Source: Algoriphagus algorifonticola
GTDB taxonomy: Bacteria > Bacteroidota > Bacteroidia > Cytophagales > Cyclobacteriaceae
Reading direction: 5' to 3'
Assembly: GCF_007655305.1 (NCBI RefSeq)
Contig: NZ_VLOG01000008.1
Coordinates: 182,053 to 246,052, forward strand
Length of the DNA stretch: 64,000 bases
A program made the translations under genes and the position numbers. The notes under the pieces are model-generated. The model was not told the origin of the DNA. It was given only the letters and a program-made list of their open reading frames with translations, and did not search any database. This document shows positions 8,756 to 17,279 of this stretch, one piece after another. Each line of letters starts with the position of its first letter. Within the stretch, counting starts at the first letter, position 1.

Positions 8756-9823
8756 ATGAAAACCTCGCTAGCCATACCGGTACACAAGACAGCATCTTCC
8801 AGATTAGCGCAAACTGATTTTTCCAATTTGGTTTTTGGAAAAACCATCTCTGATCACATGTTTGTGGCAGATTATAAAAATGGAGAGTGGACTGACTTGA
8901 GAATTGAACCTTATGCACCATTACAGCTAAACCCATCCAATGCCGCTCTTCATTATGGACAGTCCATTTTTGAAGGAATGAAAGCATATAAAAATGAAGA
9001 AGGTGAAATTTTGATTTTCCGAGCGGATGCTAACTGGAAAAGAATGAATGAATCGGCTGAAAGGATGTGCATGCCATCCTTGCCTGAAGAGGTCTTTATG
9101 GAGGGTATGCTTCAGCTTTTGGATTTGGATAGAGACTGGGTTCCGACAGCCAAAGGAGCCTCCCTTTATATCCGACCATTCATGTTTGCTACGGATGACT
9201 ACATAGGTGTAAAGCCATCTGATACCTATAAATTCATCATTTTTACCTGCCCAGTAGGAAATTATTACTCTAAGCCTGTTTCTGTAAAAGTAGAAACCAA
9301 GTTTACGAGAGCAACTGAAGGAGGAACGGGAGCTGCAAAAACAGCTGGAAACTACGCTGCTTCATTATATCCGGCCTTACAGGCACAAAAAGCTGGCTAC
9401 GATCAACTACTGTGGACAGATGGTAAAAGCCATAGTAATATTGAAGAAAGTGGTACGATGAATGTAATGTTTAAAATAAACGGAACGCTCATTACAGCTC
9501 CACTTCACACGGGTACAATCTTGAAGGGAATTACCAGAAATTCAGTAGTTCAATTGGCAAATGACTGGAATCAGCCTATTGAAGAACGGTTTTTAAGTGT
9601 TTCTGAGTTGAAAGAAGCTTTGGAAAATGGAACTTTGGAAGAAGCATTTGGAACGGGAACAGCGGCGACTATTGCTCATATTGCCAAAATTCATATTGAT
9701 GGAAAAGATTATGTCTTGCCAGAAAAACCAGCAGATGCTTTTTCACACAAAGTTTTAGCCGCATTGGATGGCATTAAATATGGAAGCCAAAAAGATCCAC
9801 ACAATTGGATCATTAAATTATAA
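8756..9823 (+). CDS. ilvE: Branched-chain amino acid aminotransferase
   Basis: 355 residues, PLP fold type IV. It transfers the amino group between glutamate and the 2-oxo acids of leucine, isoleucine and valine. The Schiff-base lysine is Lys195 in GGTGAAKTAGNYAASL; LHYGQSIFEGMKAY (about 65-78) and EESGTMNVMF are characteristic of the BCAT (not D-amino-acid transaminase) branch. The gene stands alone between a cobalamin gene and a strong terminator. Confidence 0.93.
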   Translation: MKTSLAIPVHKTASSRLAQTDFSNLVFGKTISDHMFVADYKNGEWTDLRIEPYAPLQLNPSNAALHYGQSIFEGMKAYKNEEGEILIFRADANWKRMNESAERMCMPSLPEEVFMEGMLQLLDLDRDWVPTAKGASLYIRPFMFATDDYIGVKPSDTYKFIIFTCPVGNYYSKPVSVKVETKFTRATEGGTGAAKTAGNYAASLYPALQAQKAGYDQLLWTDGKSHSNIEESGTMNVMFKINGTLITAPLHTGTILKGITRNSVVQLANDWNQPIEERFLSVSELKEALENGTLEEAFGTGTAATIAHIAKIHIDGKDYVLPEKPADAFSHKVLAALDGIKYGSQKDPHNWIIKL

Positions 9824-9829
9824 AAATAA

Positions 9830-9857
9830 AGGCCAGTTGACTTAACTGGCCTTTTTT
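9830..9857 (+). terminator. Intrinsic terminator of ilvE
   Basis: Nine-base perfect stem AGGCCAGTT/AACTGGCCT (9830-9838 with 9844-9852), 5-base loop, then six T. The T-tract is also the first part of a 70-bp direct repeat shared with the end of the arginine deiminase gene. Confidence 0.9.
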
Positions 9858-9861
9858 ATTC

Positions 9862-9918
9862 CTATACCCTAGTTCGGCTCAGTGGCATAGTCATACAAAT
9901 CGGACCTCCTAAACCTCG
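9862..9918 (-). pseudogene. C-terminal relic of a second arginine deiminase gene
   Basis: Read on the minus strand, this short segment encodes RGLGGPICMTMPLSRTRV and a TAG stop. The intact gene 520 bases away ends RGLGGPRCMTMPLSRARV and a TAG. The relic keeps the catalytic-cysteine motif GGPxCMTMP and differs at two residues. Upstream of RGLGG the similarity stops abruptly and the frame closes within 15 codons, so nothing functional is left. Confidence 0.75.
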
Positions 9919-10055
9919 GGTTCTGTTGTCAAACTGAGTCTTAAATATTCTTCAAACATACAAAAAAGATGTTGACAGGTTCGTCCAAAATGGATTAGTC
10001 TCTCGTCCTTTCGCAAATGATATCCATTTCTTTTGAAAAAACTTTTTTAGTTAGG

Positions 10056-10190
10056 GCGCGGTGGGCTGACGCAGCAGCGGGCCAGCGTCCGGCCTAGTGC
10101 GCCTGCCTGGCGGCGAGACAGGGTTGGAGCTTTGCTGGGTCTTGTCCCGATTCTCGGGATGGTTCTTTTGCTTCAAGGCAAAAGAACGAA
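10056..10190. repeat. GC-rich dispersed repeat block with perfect hairpins
   Basis: Bases about 10056-10140 are strikingly GC-rich against an AT-rich background and have no long open frame. They run into a TCCCGA-TTC-TCGGGA hairpin (10145-10159) and a 10-bp perfect stem GTTCTTTTGC/GCAAAAGAAC (10162-10171 with 10178-10187). I recall similar hairpin pieces scattered through Bacteroidota genomes; whether they are mobile or transcribed cannot be told here. Confidence 0.55.
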
Positions 10191-10319
10191 AAGAAAAAAG
10201 AAAATGCTTAATAGAAACAAAAGGATTTTAAGTTAGCTAAAGCTTACTTTCCATAACAAAGAATTAAATTCCGAAATTTAACTTATTTCGGGATTTAATT
10301 TAATCTGTCCTTGGCGGCG

Positions 10320-10339
10320 CCTGCCTGACGATAGGCAGG
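10320..10339. repeat. Short palindromic repeat (CCTGCCT/AGGCAGG)
   Basis: Seven-base arms 10320-10326 and 10333-10339, followed by AGTCGAAGGCA. The same palindrome recurs at 22780-22798 and 33351-33369, the last with the same AGTCGAAGGCA flank. Confidence 0.6.
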
Positions 10340-10437
10340 GAGTCGAAGGCAGTCCCCAATTATTCTGAATAAATTTCACCCGACTACAGGTCACTAACAG
10401 CTAAAGGTCAAATAAATTAATAGTCACTTTTTTATTC

Positions 10438-11652
10438 CTATACTCTAGCACGGCTCAGTGGCATAGTCATACATCTCGGACCTCCCAAACCTCGGGATAA
10501 TTCTGAGGAAGGAATTTCCAATACCTCTACTCCCATATTTCTTAAGGCTCTGTTGGTGTGAATATTTCTATTATAGGATATCACTCTTCTTGGTCCTATA
10601 GCAAAAACATTAGCTCCATCAAACCATTGCTCACGCATAGAATAGTCTGGATTTCCATCTGCAGTTGCCAAAACCTCTAAATGAGGAATCTCCCTTTCCA
10701 AAACCGTTAAAAGTGACTCCTTCAGTACCTCGCGTTTGATATGCACCTTATCATCCTGCACCTCCTTTAAAGTATAAAGAGATGTTTGAAGAACAGCATT
10801 CATAGCATCAGGATAAGTCAGCACCAGATTTTCATCCAAAACAGTAAAAACGGTATCCAAATGCATATAATTTCGCTTTTCAGGCAAGTGAACCTCATAA
10901 ACCCTTTTCACAGATCCCTCTGCCAGAAGAGCTTTGGCTGCATGGTAAATAGCCTTTTCATCAGTCCGCTCAGAGTTCCCTATAGCTACTGCCTCATGGG
11001 ATAAGACTATGACATCTCCCCCTTCAATACTTGGAGGATTATCATGACCATTGATGGGGTATAATTTATTGACGTGGTCTTTGAACTCTGGGTGATTTTC
11101 AAAAACGGTCCTTAACAAATTTGCTTCTCGCTGTCTACCTTCCATTTTCATGGAAGAAAAAATAATCCCGCCAGGCGTGAGTGCCATAGGGTCTCTTTGA
11201 AAATACAAATTAGGACAAGGAGTTATCACAAAAGCATAATCCAAAAGTTCTCCCTGATTCAAGTTTGGGATTTTTCTTTTCAATTCATGCACTTTTAAGC
11301 CCGCTGTCAAAATACCTGCACATTCGGCCGTGGAATATCGCTCCAAAATATCCTCAGCCAAATGAACCATGTTGGATCGTCTGAGAGATTCCCTCATCAA
11401 TCTCAGCAATATCTCCCCGTCATATAATACGCGGATTAACAATTCTCTGAGTTGGTAAACCGTAGCTCCGGTTGATTCTATAATTAAATTGGAAAAAACG
11501 TCATGTTCTTTTTGCAATGCCTCTAAATAAGGAACATCTTCAAATAGTAAAAAGTCTTTGTTATAGGGAGTTAGCCTATCAATTTCCTTTCCCGGCCTAT
11601 GCATCAACACTGCCCTGAGAGTTCCAAACTCCGAATTTAATCTTAAATTCAT
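10438..11652 (-). CDS. arcA: Arginine deiminase
   Basis: 404 residues. It hydrolyses arginine to citrulline and ammonia. Family landmarks are all visible: RAVLMHRPG near the N-terminus, YFQRDPM, IEGGDVIVL, HLDTVFTVLD and the C-terminal GGPRCMTMP with catalytic Cys394. These match arginine deiminase better than dimethylarginine hydrolase or agmatine deiminase. Neither ornithine transcarbamoylase, carbamate kinase nor an arginine/ornithine antiporter is adjacent, so it may not belong to a classical fermentative ADI operon. A duplicated relic of its 3' end lies downstream at 9851-9920. Confidence 0.92.
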   Translation of the reverse strand: MNLRLNSEFGTLRAVLMHRPGKEIDRLTPYNKDFLLFEDVPYLEALQKEHDVFSNLIIESTGATVYQLRELLIRVLYDGEILLRLMRESLRRSNMVHLAEDILERYSTAECAGILTAGLKVHELKRKIPNLNQGELLDYAFVITPCPNLYFQRDPMALTPGGIIFSSMKMEGRQREANLLRTVFENHPEFKDHVNKLYPINGHDNPPSIEGGDVIVLSHEAVAIGNSERTDEKAIYHAAKALLAEGSVKRVYEVHLPEKRNYMHLDTVFTVLDENLVLTYPDAMNAVLQTSLYTLKEVQDDKVHIKREVLKESLLTVLEREIPHLEVLATADGNPDYSMREQWFDGANVFAIGPRRVISYNRNIHTNRALRNMGVEVLEIPSSELSRGLGGPRCMTMPLSRARV

Positions 11653-11846
11653 TTATCAATATTTCATTAAATGACTCACTTTATTAAATTTTATCAATGA
11701 TATCATCAATTTTAATAAAAAATTCTCAAAATTTTAAGACTTCCTGATTTTATCGTAAAACTTAAACTTCCCCTTGATATGGCTTGCTTTTAAAATCTTT
11801 TTGGCGTTTTTTCCGTTCTTTCAATCGTACAATCAAACATCATCCC

Positions 11847-12608
11847 ATGACCATAAGTCGACCATATAGAAATTTACTGTTTTTTTTAGGATTACTAATC
11901 TTCAGCTCTTGTCAATCCACAGCTCAGATAAACAAGGTAATCCAGCAAACCTTAGGCACACCGAATAATTCTGAAATTGCAACGGGGCTGAAAGAGGCTT
12001 TGGAAAAAGGAACTGGAGTTAGCACAGAGCGATTATCTGCCGTTGACGGGTATTTTAAAAATCCTGATGTGAAGATTCTATTTCCTGAAGAAGCTAAAAA
12101 TGTGGAAAAAACCCTTCGATCAATCGGTTTGGGCTCAGTTTGCGATCAGGCTATTGAGAGCTTAAACAAAGCCGCAGAGGAAGCAGCTAAAGAAGCTAAA
12201 CCCATTTTTACCGCGGCTATTAAGCAGATGACCTTGCAGGATGTCAGGGGAATCTTATTGGGAGAAAATGATGCGGCAACTCAGTATTTCGCAAGAACCA
12301 CCAGTCAGGAGCTTACTAAGAAATTTTCACCCATAATTAATAGCAGCCTACAAAAAGTAAACGCTACCAACTATTGGTCTGATGTGATGACTCAGTACAA
12401 CAAGATTCCTTTGGTAAAACCTGTTAATACCGACTTGACTGCTTATGTTACCCAGAAAGCTATAGATGGTTTATTTGTAGAAATCGCCAAAGAAGAATAC
12501 AAAATCCGGGAATTGGTAACTGAGAGAACCAGTCCTCTACTTCTTAAAGTATTTAGCTACGCCGAGAGGGAAAAAGAAGCACGTAAAAAAGATAATACAG
12601 GATTATAA
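11847..12608 (+). CDS. DUF4197 family lipoprotein
   Basis: 253 residues from the ATG at 11847; an in-frame ATG at 11784 would add 21 residues in front of the signal peptide and is less likely. The N-terminus (SRPYRNLLFFLGLLIFSSC) is a lipoprotein signal with the lipid-modified Cys in FSSC. The rest (ATGLKEALEKGTGVSTERLS, FPEEAKNVEKTLRSIGLG, ALxDVRGILLGENDAATQYF-like region) matches the helical DUF4197 family of unknown function. Probably anchored in the periplasm or outer membrane. Monocistronic, followed by a strong terminator. Confidence 0.85.
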   Translation: MTISRPYRNLLFFLGLLIFSSCQSTAQINKVIQQTLGTPNNSEIATGLKEALEKGTGVSTERLSAVDGYFKNPDVKILFPEEAKNVEKTLRSIGLGSVCDQAIESLNKAAEEAAKEAKPIFTAAIKQMTLQDVRGILLGENDAATQYFARTTSQELTKKFSPIINSSLQKVNATNYWSDVMTQYNKIPLVKPVNTDLTAYVTQKAIDGLFVEIAKEEYKIRELVTERTSPLLLKVFSYAEREKEARKKDNTGL

Positions 12609-12611
12609 ACG

Positions 12612-12650
12612 AAGACCCCGGCAATAAGGAATTTGCCGGGGTCTTTTTTT
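12612..12650 (+). terminator. Intrinsic terminator of the DUF4197 gene
   Basis: Thirteen-base perfect stem (12612-12624 with 12633-12645, AAGACCCCGGCAA and its complement), 8-base loop, then seven T. It separates the convergent lysS gene. Confidence 0.92.
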
Positions 12651-12668
12651 AGTCAATAATTAAGAGAA

Positions 12669-14375
12669 CTACTCTGCCAAATCAATAAAAAGGTTTTCTC
12701 CTTCTTTTCGAACAGATACCACTCCTTTTTTGCTTAAGCCTTTCATAGCAACATCCCATTTTTTATTGCTCAAATCAGTCATACCCTTGATTTCAGGCAA
12801 TAAGGCTGGCTGATTTCCCTTTACTAATTCAAAAATCATCTTTTCTTCCTCGGTCATTTCTACCTGCTTTTTCTCAGGTCTCATTTGAGGGAAGAATAAA
12901 ACTTCCTGAATCGTAGTCTTATTGGTCAGCAACATGGTCAATCTATCGATTCCAATACCCAATCCCGAAGTAGGTGGCATTCCATATTCCAAAGATCTCA
13001 AGAAATCCTCATCCATGGCCATCGCCTCATCATCTCCTCTTTCGGCTAGTTTCAACTGATCTTCAAATCTCTCTCGCTGATCAATTGGATCATTTAATTC
13101 CGTGTAGGCGTTAGCTATTTCTTTTCCATTCACGAACAATTCAAATCTCTCCACCAAGCCCGGTTCAGTTCTGTGCTTTTTCGCCAAAGGAGTCATTTCA
13201 ATTGGGTAGTCGGTGATATAAGTTGGCTGAACTAAGTGTTCCTCAACTTTTTCTCCGAAAATCTCATCAATCAGTTTGCCTTTGCCCATAGAATCATCTA
13301 CTTCAATGGCTAGCTCAGCACAAACTTTGCGGAGTTCTTCTTCTCCCATTTTACTCACGTCGATACCAGCATATTCCTTGATTGAATCATACATGGTCAA
13401 GCGTCGGTATGGACCTGCAAAATCAATTTCTTTCTCTCCTACTTTGACTTTGGTATCTCCGTGAATCGCTAGGGTAACTTTTTCAAGAAGATCTTCCACC
13501 ATTTCCATCATCCAGATGTAATCCTTGTAGGCTACATAGATTTCCATGGAAGTAAATTCCGGATTGTGAGTTCGGTCCATTCCTTCATTACGGAACATTT
13601 TCCCAAATTCATAAACTCCATCAAAGCCTCCAACGATCAACCTCTTTAAATAAAGTTCATTCGCGATTCTCAAAAACAGAGGCATGTCCAGCGTATTATG
13701 ATGAGTCTGGAAAGGTCTTGCCGCAGCACCACCATGAACAGCCTGAAGAATAGGAGTTTCTACCTCCAACCATCCGTGATCATCAAAATATCTACGCATG
13801 GTAGAAATAATTTTGGATCTGGTGATGAAAGTTTGCTTCACTTCTGGATTGACAGTCAAATCCACATAGCGTTGTCTATAGCGCATTTCAGGATCTGTAA
13901 ATCCATCGTAGACATTCCCTTCTTCGTCTCTTTTAACTACAGGTAATGGCTTAACGGATTTAGAAAGAACCTTCAATTCAGTGACATGAAGGGAAATCTC
14001 TCCAGTTTGAGTAGTAAAAATATATCCCTTAACTCCTATAAAATCTCCTATACCCAATAGCTTTTTAAATACACTATTGTAAAGTGTTTTATCCTCTCCC
14101 GGACAGATATCATCCCTTCTTACATAAATCTGTAACCTTCCAGTAGAATCCTGAATCTCAGCAAATGAAGCTGAGCCCATGATTCTCTTGGTCATCAATC
14201 GACCTGCAATTGAGATATCTTTGTAGTCGGTTTTATGATTTTCGTAATTTTTATGAATATCCTCTGAAGTGACATTGATTGGGAAAGCTTCCGCTGGGTA
14301 AGGGTTTATCCCTAATTGCATCAGCTCTTCGCGATCTTTTCTTCGTTCGATTTCCTGTTCACTCAAAAGTTGCAT
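12669..14375 (-). CDS. lysS: Lysyl-tRNA synthetase, class II
   Basis: 568 residues, longer than the roughly 500 of E. coli LysS. It has an OB-fold anticodon-binding domain (about 55-160, [21 protein letters not shown]) and a class II core with motif 2 [15 protein letters not shown] and motif 3 [14 protein letters not shown]. After the catalytic core comes an extension of about 65 residues ([19 protein letters not shown] and on) that I associate with Bacteroidota LysS; its role is unknown. It charges tRNA(Lys) in the cytosol. Confidence 0.95.
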   Translation of the reverse strand: MQLLSEQEIERRKDREELMQLGINPYPAEAFPINVTSEDIHKNYENHKTDYKDISIAGRLMTKRIMGSASFAEIQDSTGRLQIYVRRDDICPGEDKTLYNSVFKKLLGIGDFIGVKGYIFTTQTGEISLHVTELKVLSKSVKPLPVVKRDEEGNVYDGFTDPEMRYRQRYVDLTVNPEVKQTFITRSKIISTMRRYFDDHGWLEVETPILQAVHGGAAARPFQTHHNTLDMPLFLRIANELYLKRLIVGGFDGVYEFGKMFRNEGMDRTHNPEFTSMEIYVAYKDYIWMMEMVEDLLEKVTLAIHGDTKVKVGEKEIDFAGPYRRLTMYDSIKEYAGIDVSKMGEEELRKVCAELAIEVDDSMGKGKLIDEIFGEKVEEHLVQPTYITDYPIEMTPLAKKHRTEPGLVERFELFVNGKEIANAYTELNDPIDQRERFEDQLKLAERGDDEAMAMDEDFLRSLEYGMPPTSGLGIGIDRLTMLLTNKTTIQEVLFFPQMRPEKKQVEMTEEEKMIFELVKGNQPALLPEIKGMTDLSNKKWDVAMKGLSKKGVVSVRKEGENLFIDLAE

Positions 14376-14475
14376 GGTATGGATTTGAGAGTTCTAATTT
14401 TTATTTTATTCCTTGACTATTCTTTTTCAGCTTTCTGATTTCAAATTCAGCCTTCTGAATTCAGACTTCACACTT

Positions 14476-15651
14476 TTAATTCCTCTTTCTTCTTTTCATT
14501 TCCCTTTTCACCAGCTCAAACTCCCTGCTGCTTTGTCCAGCTATGGAACTGTTTTCTGCTGCTCTTCGGGTTAGATATGGCATCACTTTTTCTACAGGGC
14601 CGTAAGGAACATATTTTACCACCCTATATCCCGAGTTAGCCAGATTAAAGGAAATATTATCGCTCATCCCATAAAGTTGAGAGAAGAAAACCAGGTCTGA
14701 CTTAGGGTCTATCCCATTGAGGTTCATCAAATCTATCAGTTGAAGGCTACTTTTTTCATTATGGGTAGCACAAACCAGATAAATCCCGTTCTCAATACAA
14801 TAGGCGATGGCTGCATCATAATCCCTATCAGTGGCTGCCTTATTAGGTTGAATCGGATCAGGATAACCCATCTCCTCTGCCCTTTCCCGCTCTTTTTCCA
14901 TATAGGCACCTCTTACGGGTTTGGCGCCCAACAAATAGCCTTTTTCTTGAGCTACCAAATGGGCTTTTTGCAATCTTGACAAAGAGTCGTGCCTATACAT
15001 TTGATAGGTGTTATAGACTACACAACGGTCTTGATTGTATTTTTCCATGGCTTCATAGGCCAGATCATCAATAACGTTTTGGAACCAAGATTCTTCTGCA
15101 TCCACAAGAATCCTTAATCCCAAGTCATGAGCAGCTTTGCAAAGTTTATCCACCCTAGCTTTCATCCTATCAAAAGCAGCTTGCTCTTCTTTACTTAACT
15201 TTTCTCCATTCTGGATTTTGATCATGATATGATAATCTCCCAGTCCGGTTACTTTAAATACACCGAAAGGCATGTAAGCGGTTTTGGCTGATTCGACCAA
15301 AGTCTGATAAATCTCCTCCGTGGTTTTATCAAAGCTGGCTTCATCTCCTTTTCCCTCTACCGAAAGATCGAGAATAGATTCTACCCTGTATTCCGCCAAC
15401 TTTTTACAAGCTTGAATGGACTCCTTGATAGTTTCTCCTCCACAAAAATGACCAAACATGGTCTTTTTCATGATACCTTTGACCGGAAGTTTGAGTTTAA
15501 AGGCCAAATTTGCTAATCCAATACCCAGATCGGAGATCAGATTATTATTGAGAGTTGCGAAAATCAAATACATTTTACGCAATTCCGCATTGCTCTTAGA
15601 AGCGAAAGCAACTTCTAGATTCTCGAAAGAAATTTTGGGTTTTACTGGCAT
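14476..15651 (-). CDS. Proline dehydrogenase (monofunctional)
   Basis: 391 residues from the ATG at 15651. A TTG at 15672 is in frame but lies inside the -7 box, so it is rejected as start. It is an FAD-dependent TIM-barrel enzyme that oxidises proline to pyrroline-5-carboxylate. Signature segments: LVDAEESWFQ (about 190), YNTYQMYRHDSLSRL, KPVRGAYMEKERERAEEMG, ATHNEKS and the substrate-binding C-terminal motif YLTRRAAENSS. The aldehyde dehydrogenase half found in PutA is absent. It lies 100 bases downstream of lysS on the same strand with no shared function apparent. Confidence 0.92.
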   Translation of the reverse strand: MPVKPKISFENLEVAFASKSNAELRKMYLIFATLNNNLISDLGIGLANLAFKLKLPVKGIMKKTMFGHFCGGETIKESIQACKKLAEYRVESILDLSVEGKGDEASFDKTTEEIYQTLVESAKTAYMPFGVFKVTGLGDYHIMIKIQNGEKLSKEEQAAFDRMKARVDKLCKAAHDLGLRILVDAEESWFQNVIDDLAYEAMEKYNQDRCVVYNTYQMYRHDSLSRLQKAHLVAQEKGYLLGAKPVRGAYMEKERERAEEMGYPDPIQPNKAATDRDYDAAIAYCIENGIYLVCATHNEKSSLQLIDLMNLNGIDPKSDLVFFSQLYGMSDNISFNLANSGYRVVKYVPYGPVEKVMPYLTRRAAENSSIAGQSSREFELVKREMKRRKRN

Positions 15652-15669
15652 ATTGCTCAAATAAAGGTG

Positions 15670-15677
15670 CAAAGATA
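15670..15677 (-). promoter_or_regulatory. Candidate -7 box for proline dehydrogenase
   Basis: On the minus strand TATCTTTG matches TAnnTTTG exactly and lies 18 bases before the preferred ATG (15651). It overlaps the alternative TTG start, which argues against that start. No -33 box is clear. Confidence 0.45.
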
Positions 15678-15808
15678 TTAAAAAAACCTCTGCAGCAGAT
15701 GATTTGTTGGGATATTTGGATAGAATCTGATTCTGAAAAAATCAAAAAATCAGGAATTTAAACCTAGCAGGCCTTACTTGAGTTTTAAAGAACAAAAATG
15801 CGAATATT

Positions 15809-16888
15809 TTGGAAACCCTTTTCGATAAAAATCCCCATTCTAAGCCCTTGATTATTGCAGGTCCATGCAGCATAGAAACCCCCGAACAACTGGATAATAC
15901 TGTTCAGGAATTGGTATCTCAAGGCATCAACTTAATACGCGGAGGTGTATGGAAACCAAGGACAAGACCAGGGAGTTTCGAGGGCTTAGGATCCATTGCC
16001 CTTCCTTGGATCCAGGAAATTAAAAATAAATACACAGTCAAATTTGCGATAGAGGTTGCCTCTGCCCAACATGTTGAGGAAGCCCTAGCTCATGAAATTG
16101 ATATACTCTGGGTTGGAGCAAGATCCACAGTCAATCCATTTACCGTTCAGGAAATAGCCGAAAGTCTCAAAGGAGTAAATATTCCGGTGATGATTAAAAA
16201 TCCTGTCAATCCAGATTTAAGCCTTTGGATTGGAGCTGTTGAGCGTTTTCAAAAAGTTGGGATTCAAGATTTGGCAGTAATACATCGGGGTTTTTCAAAT
16301 TTTAGAGATCAAATTCACCGGAACTCCCCTCTCTGGCAGATCCCGATTGAATTCAGAACTCATTTCCCGGATTTAATGATGATTAATGATCCCAGTCATA
16401 TTTCTGGAAAAAGAGATTTAGTACCCATCATTGCACAAAAGGCGCTAGATTTAAATTTTGATGGCTTGATCATTGAGTCCCATTGTAATCCAGATCAAGC
16501 CTGGTCCGATGCTGCTCAACAATTAACTCCTAAAAACCTGGAATTCATGCTTTCTCAGCTGAAAACCAGAAAGGTGAAATTTGAAGCTGCAGAAATGCTC
16601 AATCAATTGGCAGAAATAAGAAGTCAGATTGATCAAGCAGATCATGACCTATTAGAAGCTTTGCACAGGAGAATGCAATTGGTTGAAAAAATTGGTGAAT
16701 ACAAAAAACTCAATAACGTGGCCGTATTGCAGATGGAGCGTTGGAAAGAGATTTTCGATAGCCGACCTAGGTGGGGAGAATCCTTAGGATTGAACTCAGA
16801 ATTGATTCGGGAGATTTTCGGAATTCTACATCAAGAGTCTATTCGAACCCAAACAGAAATTTTGGATAAAATAGAATCAAACAATTGA
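15809..16888 (+). CDS. Bifunctional DAHP synthase/chorismate mutase, copy 1 (unattenuated)
   Basis: 359 residues. The N-terminal domain (1-255) is a KDO8P-synthase-like DAHP synthase (IIAGPCSIETPEQ, GGVWKPRTRPGSFEG, WVGARSTVNPF, INDPSHISGKRD, IESHCNP); it condenses erythrose-4-phosphate with phosphoenolpyruvate. The C-terminal domain (about 262-359) is an AroQ chorismate mutase (LAEIRSQIDQADHDLLEALHR, IGEYKK, QMERWKEI). Start is a TTG at 15809; the nearby ATG at 15798 is out of frame. Unlike the second copy 390 bases downstream, I see no leader peptide or terminator in front of it. All active-site motifs look intact. Confidence 0.88.
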   Translation: METLFDKNPHSKPLIIAGPCSIETPEQLDNTVQELVSQGINLIRGGVWKPRTRPGSFEGLGSIALPWIQEIKNKYTVKFAIEVASAQHVEEALAHEIDILWVGARSTVNPFTVQEIAESLKGVNIPVMIKNPVNPDLSLWIGAVERFQKVGIQDLAVIHRGFSNFRDQIHRNSPLWQIPIEFRTHFPDLMMINDPSHISGKRDLVPIIAQKALDLNFDGLIIESHCNPDQAWSDAAQQLTPKNLEFMLSQLKTRKVKFEAAEMLNQLAEIRSQIDQADHDLLEALHRRMQLVEKIGEYKKLNNVAVLQMERWKEIFDSRPRWGESLGLNSELIREIFGILHQESIRTQTEILDKIESNN

Positions 16889-17079
16889 AGCAAGTGATAT
16901 AATGAAAGGAAGTATTCTTTTATTTGTTGAAAAATTATTTTTCAATATATAATTCCACTAATATATTTATTAGCGATTAATTATTCTGAATTGCTTCTAT
17001 ATTTTTATCTCATTTGAAATAAATGCAAAGAAGAGCCCTTCACTTTACATAATTGATAATCAATTGATGAAAAAAATAT

Positions 17080-17110
17080 TTTGCAATTAAAATTCCTCCG
17101 CTTACATTTA
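17080..17110 (+). promoter_or_regulatory. Candidate promoter of the attenuated aromatic operon
   Basis: TTTG (17080-17083), a 19-base spacer and TACATTTA (17103-17110) match the Bacteroidota TTTG-N19-21-TAnnTTTG pattern with one mismatch. If used, transcription would start only a few bases before the leader-peptide ATG at 17115, or the leader would be leaderless. Bases 16889-17079 upstream are AT-rich and show no other structure. Confidence 0.4.
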
Positions 17111-17114
17111 CAGC

Positions 17115-17210
17115 ATGTTAATCACAGCAGCGATCTATTTTACTTTCTTTTACTTTTACTTTCGAATGAAAAATCGAATCGGAGCTGTGTATTGTCTAGC
17201 CAAAAACTAA
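17115..17210 (+). CDS. Phe/Tyr-rich leader peptide of the aromatic operon
   Basis: A 31-codon ORF (ATG at 17115, TAA at 17208-17210), in a different frame from the longer spurious ORF over the same bases. Codons 8-16 read Y-F-T-F-F-Y-F-Y-F: three Tyr and five Phe codons in nine, flanked by an unremarkable N-terminus (MLITAAI) and tail (RMKNRIGAVYCLAKN). This is the layout of amino acid biosynthesis leader peptides such as the E. coli pheA leader. Its coding sequence contains both arms of stem 1:2 and the 5' arm of the antiterminator, and it stops 17 bases before the terminator hairpin. The product is presumably not functional as a protein; translation speed through the Phe/Tyr codons is the signal. 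Confidence 0.82.
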   Translation: MLITAAIYFTFFYFYFRMKNRIGAVYCLAKN

Positions 17211-17259
17211 AAGAAAATAAATATCACAAAAGCCCGATTCGAAAGAGTCGGGCTTTTTT
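17123..17259 (+). promoter_or_regulatory. Transcription attenuator (stems 1:2, 2:3 and 3:4)
   Basis: Three competing helices can be drawn from the sequence. Stem 1:2: CACAGC-AG-CGAT (17123-17134) with ATCG-GA-GCTGTG (17178-17189), ten pairs and a tandem A/G internal loop. Stem 2:3 (antiterminator): TCGAATCGG (17174-17182) pairs perfectly with CCGATTCGA (17234-17242), and beyond one bulged A GCT pairs with AGC (17231-17233). Stem 3:4 is the terminator. Segment 2 cannot join 1 and 3 at once, and segment 3 cannot join 2 and 4 at once. A ribosome stalled at the Phe/Tyr codons would mask segment 1 and free segment 2 to prevent termination. The mechanism is inferred from the classical trp/phe scheme. 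Confidence 0.82.
17228..17259 (+). terminator. Attenuator terminator hairpin
   Basis: Stem AAAAGCCCGATTC (17228-17240) with GAGTCGGGCTTTT (17245-17257), one T-G wobble, closed by a stable GAAA tetraloop, then a run of six T to 17259. It lies only 20 bases before the ATG of the DAHP synthase gene it controls, a position that makes no sense for the end of an upstream gene (the previous stop is 340 bases away). Confidence 0.92.
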
Positions 17260-17279
17260 CATTTAAACGCTCAAGCCGT

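Larger units (their letters stand above)
9851..10496. repeat. Two 70-bp direct repeats flanking about 500 bp of non-coding DNA
   Basis: Bases 9851-9920 and 10427-10496 align without gaps at 64 of 70 positions and run in the same direction. The second copy is the 3' end of the arginine deiminase gene plus 11 bases of downstream DNA; the first is a relic of the same gene end lying in the ilvE terminator. The 506 bases between them hold no credible gene: a low-complexity stretch, a GC-rich block (about 10056-10140) and several palindromes. The layout fits a past duplication of the arginine deiminase end or loss of a tandem copy (inference). Confidence 0.75.

Noticed and set aside
9921..10426. 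Degraded transposase or further arginine deiminase sequence between the 70-bp repeats
   Set aside because: Similarity to arginine deiminase ends at 9920 and no frame shows transposase motifs; only repeats and palindromes can be supported.
11784..11846. Longer N-terminus for the DUF4197 lipoprotein
   Set aside because: The 21 added residues would precede a clean lipoprotein signal peptide, which must be at the N-terminus.
15673..15808. Possible attenuator before the first DAHP synthase/chorismate mutase gene
   Set aside because: I looked for an aromatic-rich leader ORF and a terminator hairpin; neither is present in the 136 bases.
17081..17266. A 61-codon + strand ORF spanning the attenuator region
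   Set aside because: It runs through both the leader peptide and the terminator hairpin in another frame and has no recognisable protein features. The 31-codon ORF from 17115 explains the region better.
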